This document shows positions 63,473-64,000 of a stretch of 64,000 nt of DNA, in pieces. The notes under the pieces were generated by a model, which saw nothing but the letters and a program-made list of their open reading frames with translations, did no database searches and had not been told where the DNA came from. Every line of letters starts with the position of its first letter. Positions within the stretch are counted from its first letter, which is position 1. The stretch comes from Magnetofaba australis IT-1 (GTDB lineage: Bacteria > Pseudomonadota > Magnetococcia > Magnetococcales > Magnetococcaceae), in assembly GCF_002109495.1 (NCBI RefSeq), contig NZ_LVJN01000019.1, forward strand, positions 620,001 through 684,000. Reading direction: 5' to 3'. A program made the position numbers and the translations under genes.

Positions 63473-64000
63473 TTACAGCAGTTCGCGTCCAACCCAAATG
63501 ACGCGGCCAATGATCTCCCACTGGTCGGATTGATCAGCGCTTATCTCGTAGGGCGGGTATTTGTCGTTGTCACTGATCAGTTGGGTCTTGCCTGGTAGGA
63601 TTCGAAGTCGTTTAACAAAGAGACCGGTGGAAGAGCGCAGCACAAAGATTCTGCCGTCCATTGCTTGGCGCTGATTCATGGAAACCAATAGTGTGTCGCC
63701 ATCGCAAAGCGTCGGCGTCATGCTGTCGCCCATGGCCTGAATGATACCCAGAAAGCGCGGGTCGAGATTTTTCTCTTCCAGCCATGCGGTCTGAAAAGCC
63801 AGTCTATCCAGCACTTCCTCTTGAAGGATCTCATTCCCAGACCCTGCGCTAGCCTCTACAGAAAAGCGGGGTATCAGGGTATATCCGTGCGCAGTCGGTT
63901 CTGTTTTCTGTGGCGCCCCTTTGGGGAGGTGGGCTTCGTCTGCGCCCATCAGTTTGGGCGAGCCCCAGCGGCGCGGCTCCTCGCCATTGGCTAGCCATTC
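63473..64000 (-). CDS. Phage-type CI/LexA-like repressor with S24 peptidase, 5' end outside window
   Basis: The frame stays open to base 64000. The residues nearest the edge (EWLANGEEPRRWGS) look like the end of an HTH_XRE DNA-binding domain. A linker and S24 peptidase fold follow: MGDSMTPTLCDGDTLLVS holds the Ser nucleophile, FVKRLRILPG the Lys base. Autocleavage on RecA stimulation would lift repression of the element. It lies on the same strand, upstream of the recombinase set, with a 128-bp gap that likely holds operators and promoter. Confidence 0.88.
   Translation of the reverse strand, partial: EWLANGEEPRRWGSPKLMGADEAHLPKGAPQKTEPTAHGYTLIPRFSVEASAGSGNEILQEEVLDRLAFQTAWLEEKNLDPRFLGIIQAMGDSMTPTLCDGDTLLVSMNQRQAMDGRIFVLRSSTGLFVKRLRILPGKTQLISDNDKYPPYEISADQSDQWEIIGRVIWVGRELL

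Overview
The window is a GC-rich Gram-negative proteobacterial chromosome segment. It carries outer-membrane, Kdo and periplasm-related genes, many c-di-GMP and histidine-kinase proteins, a putative cytoplasmic sulfite dehydrogenase and several Tat substrates. The mix resembles a sulfur-oxidising marine alphaproteobacterium of the Magnetococcales type. That placement is inference: no 16S rRNA or magnetosome gene is present to confirm it.

Layout. 1-4445: 3' part of an mltF-like lytic transglycosylase, then three overlapping genes for a PilO/PilMN/PilP-like inner-membrane platform. 4461-12678: DUF523/DUF1722 protein, a diguanylate cyclase with a periplasmic CxxCH motif, an AEC transporter, an ABC-F ATPase, an OmpA-like protein and a FecR-domain protein. 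12781-17596: coupled PAS-GGDEF-EAL protein and hybrid histidine kinase. 17829-23958: a tiny membrane protein, a soeCBA-type molybdoenzyme operon and a divergent cyclic-nucleotide-binding protein containing an 18-bp minisatellite. 24085-26600: a secreted protein, a TPR-sulfotransferase and a small membrane protein. 27075-32049: a tight four-gene redox module (Tat aldo/keto reductase with two Fe-S motifs, DUF6599, Tat DUF362, NapH-like polyferredoxin), the best candidate here for an undescribed system. 32104-35035: an accessory island with a palindromic repeat, an unexplained structured element, an IS5-family element with a CTAG target duplication and an IS1-family element. 35036-42439: GT-C-like membrane protein, htpG, DUF429 protein, hybrid kinase. 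42628-49159: surface-glycan genes galE, pseB, kdsA, a CBS-only protein, kdsB, then a radical SAM protein coupled to a family 2 glycosyltransferase. 49462-60458: diguanylate cyclase, oxyR with a divergent rubredoxin reductase, a receiver-ATPase/hybrid-kinase pair, MBL-fold hydrolase, glycosyltransferase, hypothetical protein, CpdA-like phosphodiesterase. 60573-64000: tRNA-Leu(CAA) and the edge of a prophage or integrative element (HTH protein, serine recombinase, DUF2924, small protein, CI-like S24 repressor running off the window).

Five dispersed copies of a mosaic palindromic repeat sit between genes. Their stems change in compensatory fashion while the spacing motifs stay fixed, so folding appears to be conserved. 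Cell-surface building (GalE, PseB, KdsA/KdsB, glycosyltransferases, MltF, OmpA, pilus-like platform) and signalling (three GGDEF proteins, four kinases or response regulators, possible cAMP turnover by a CpdA-like enzyme) dominate the gene content.
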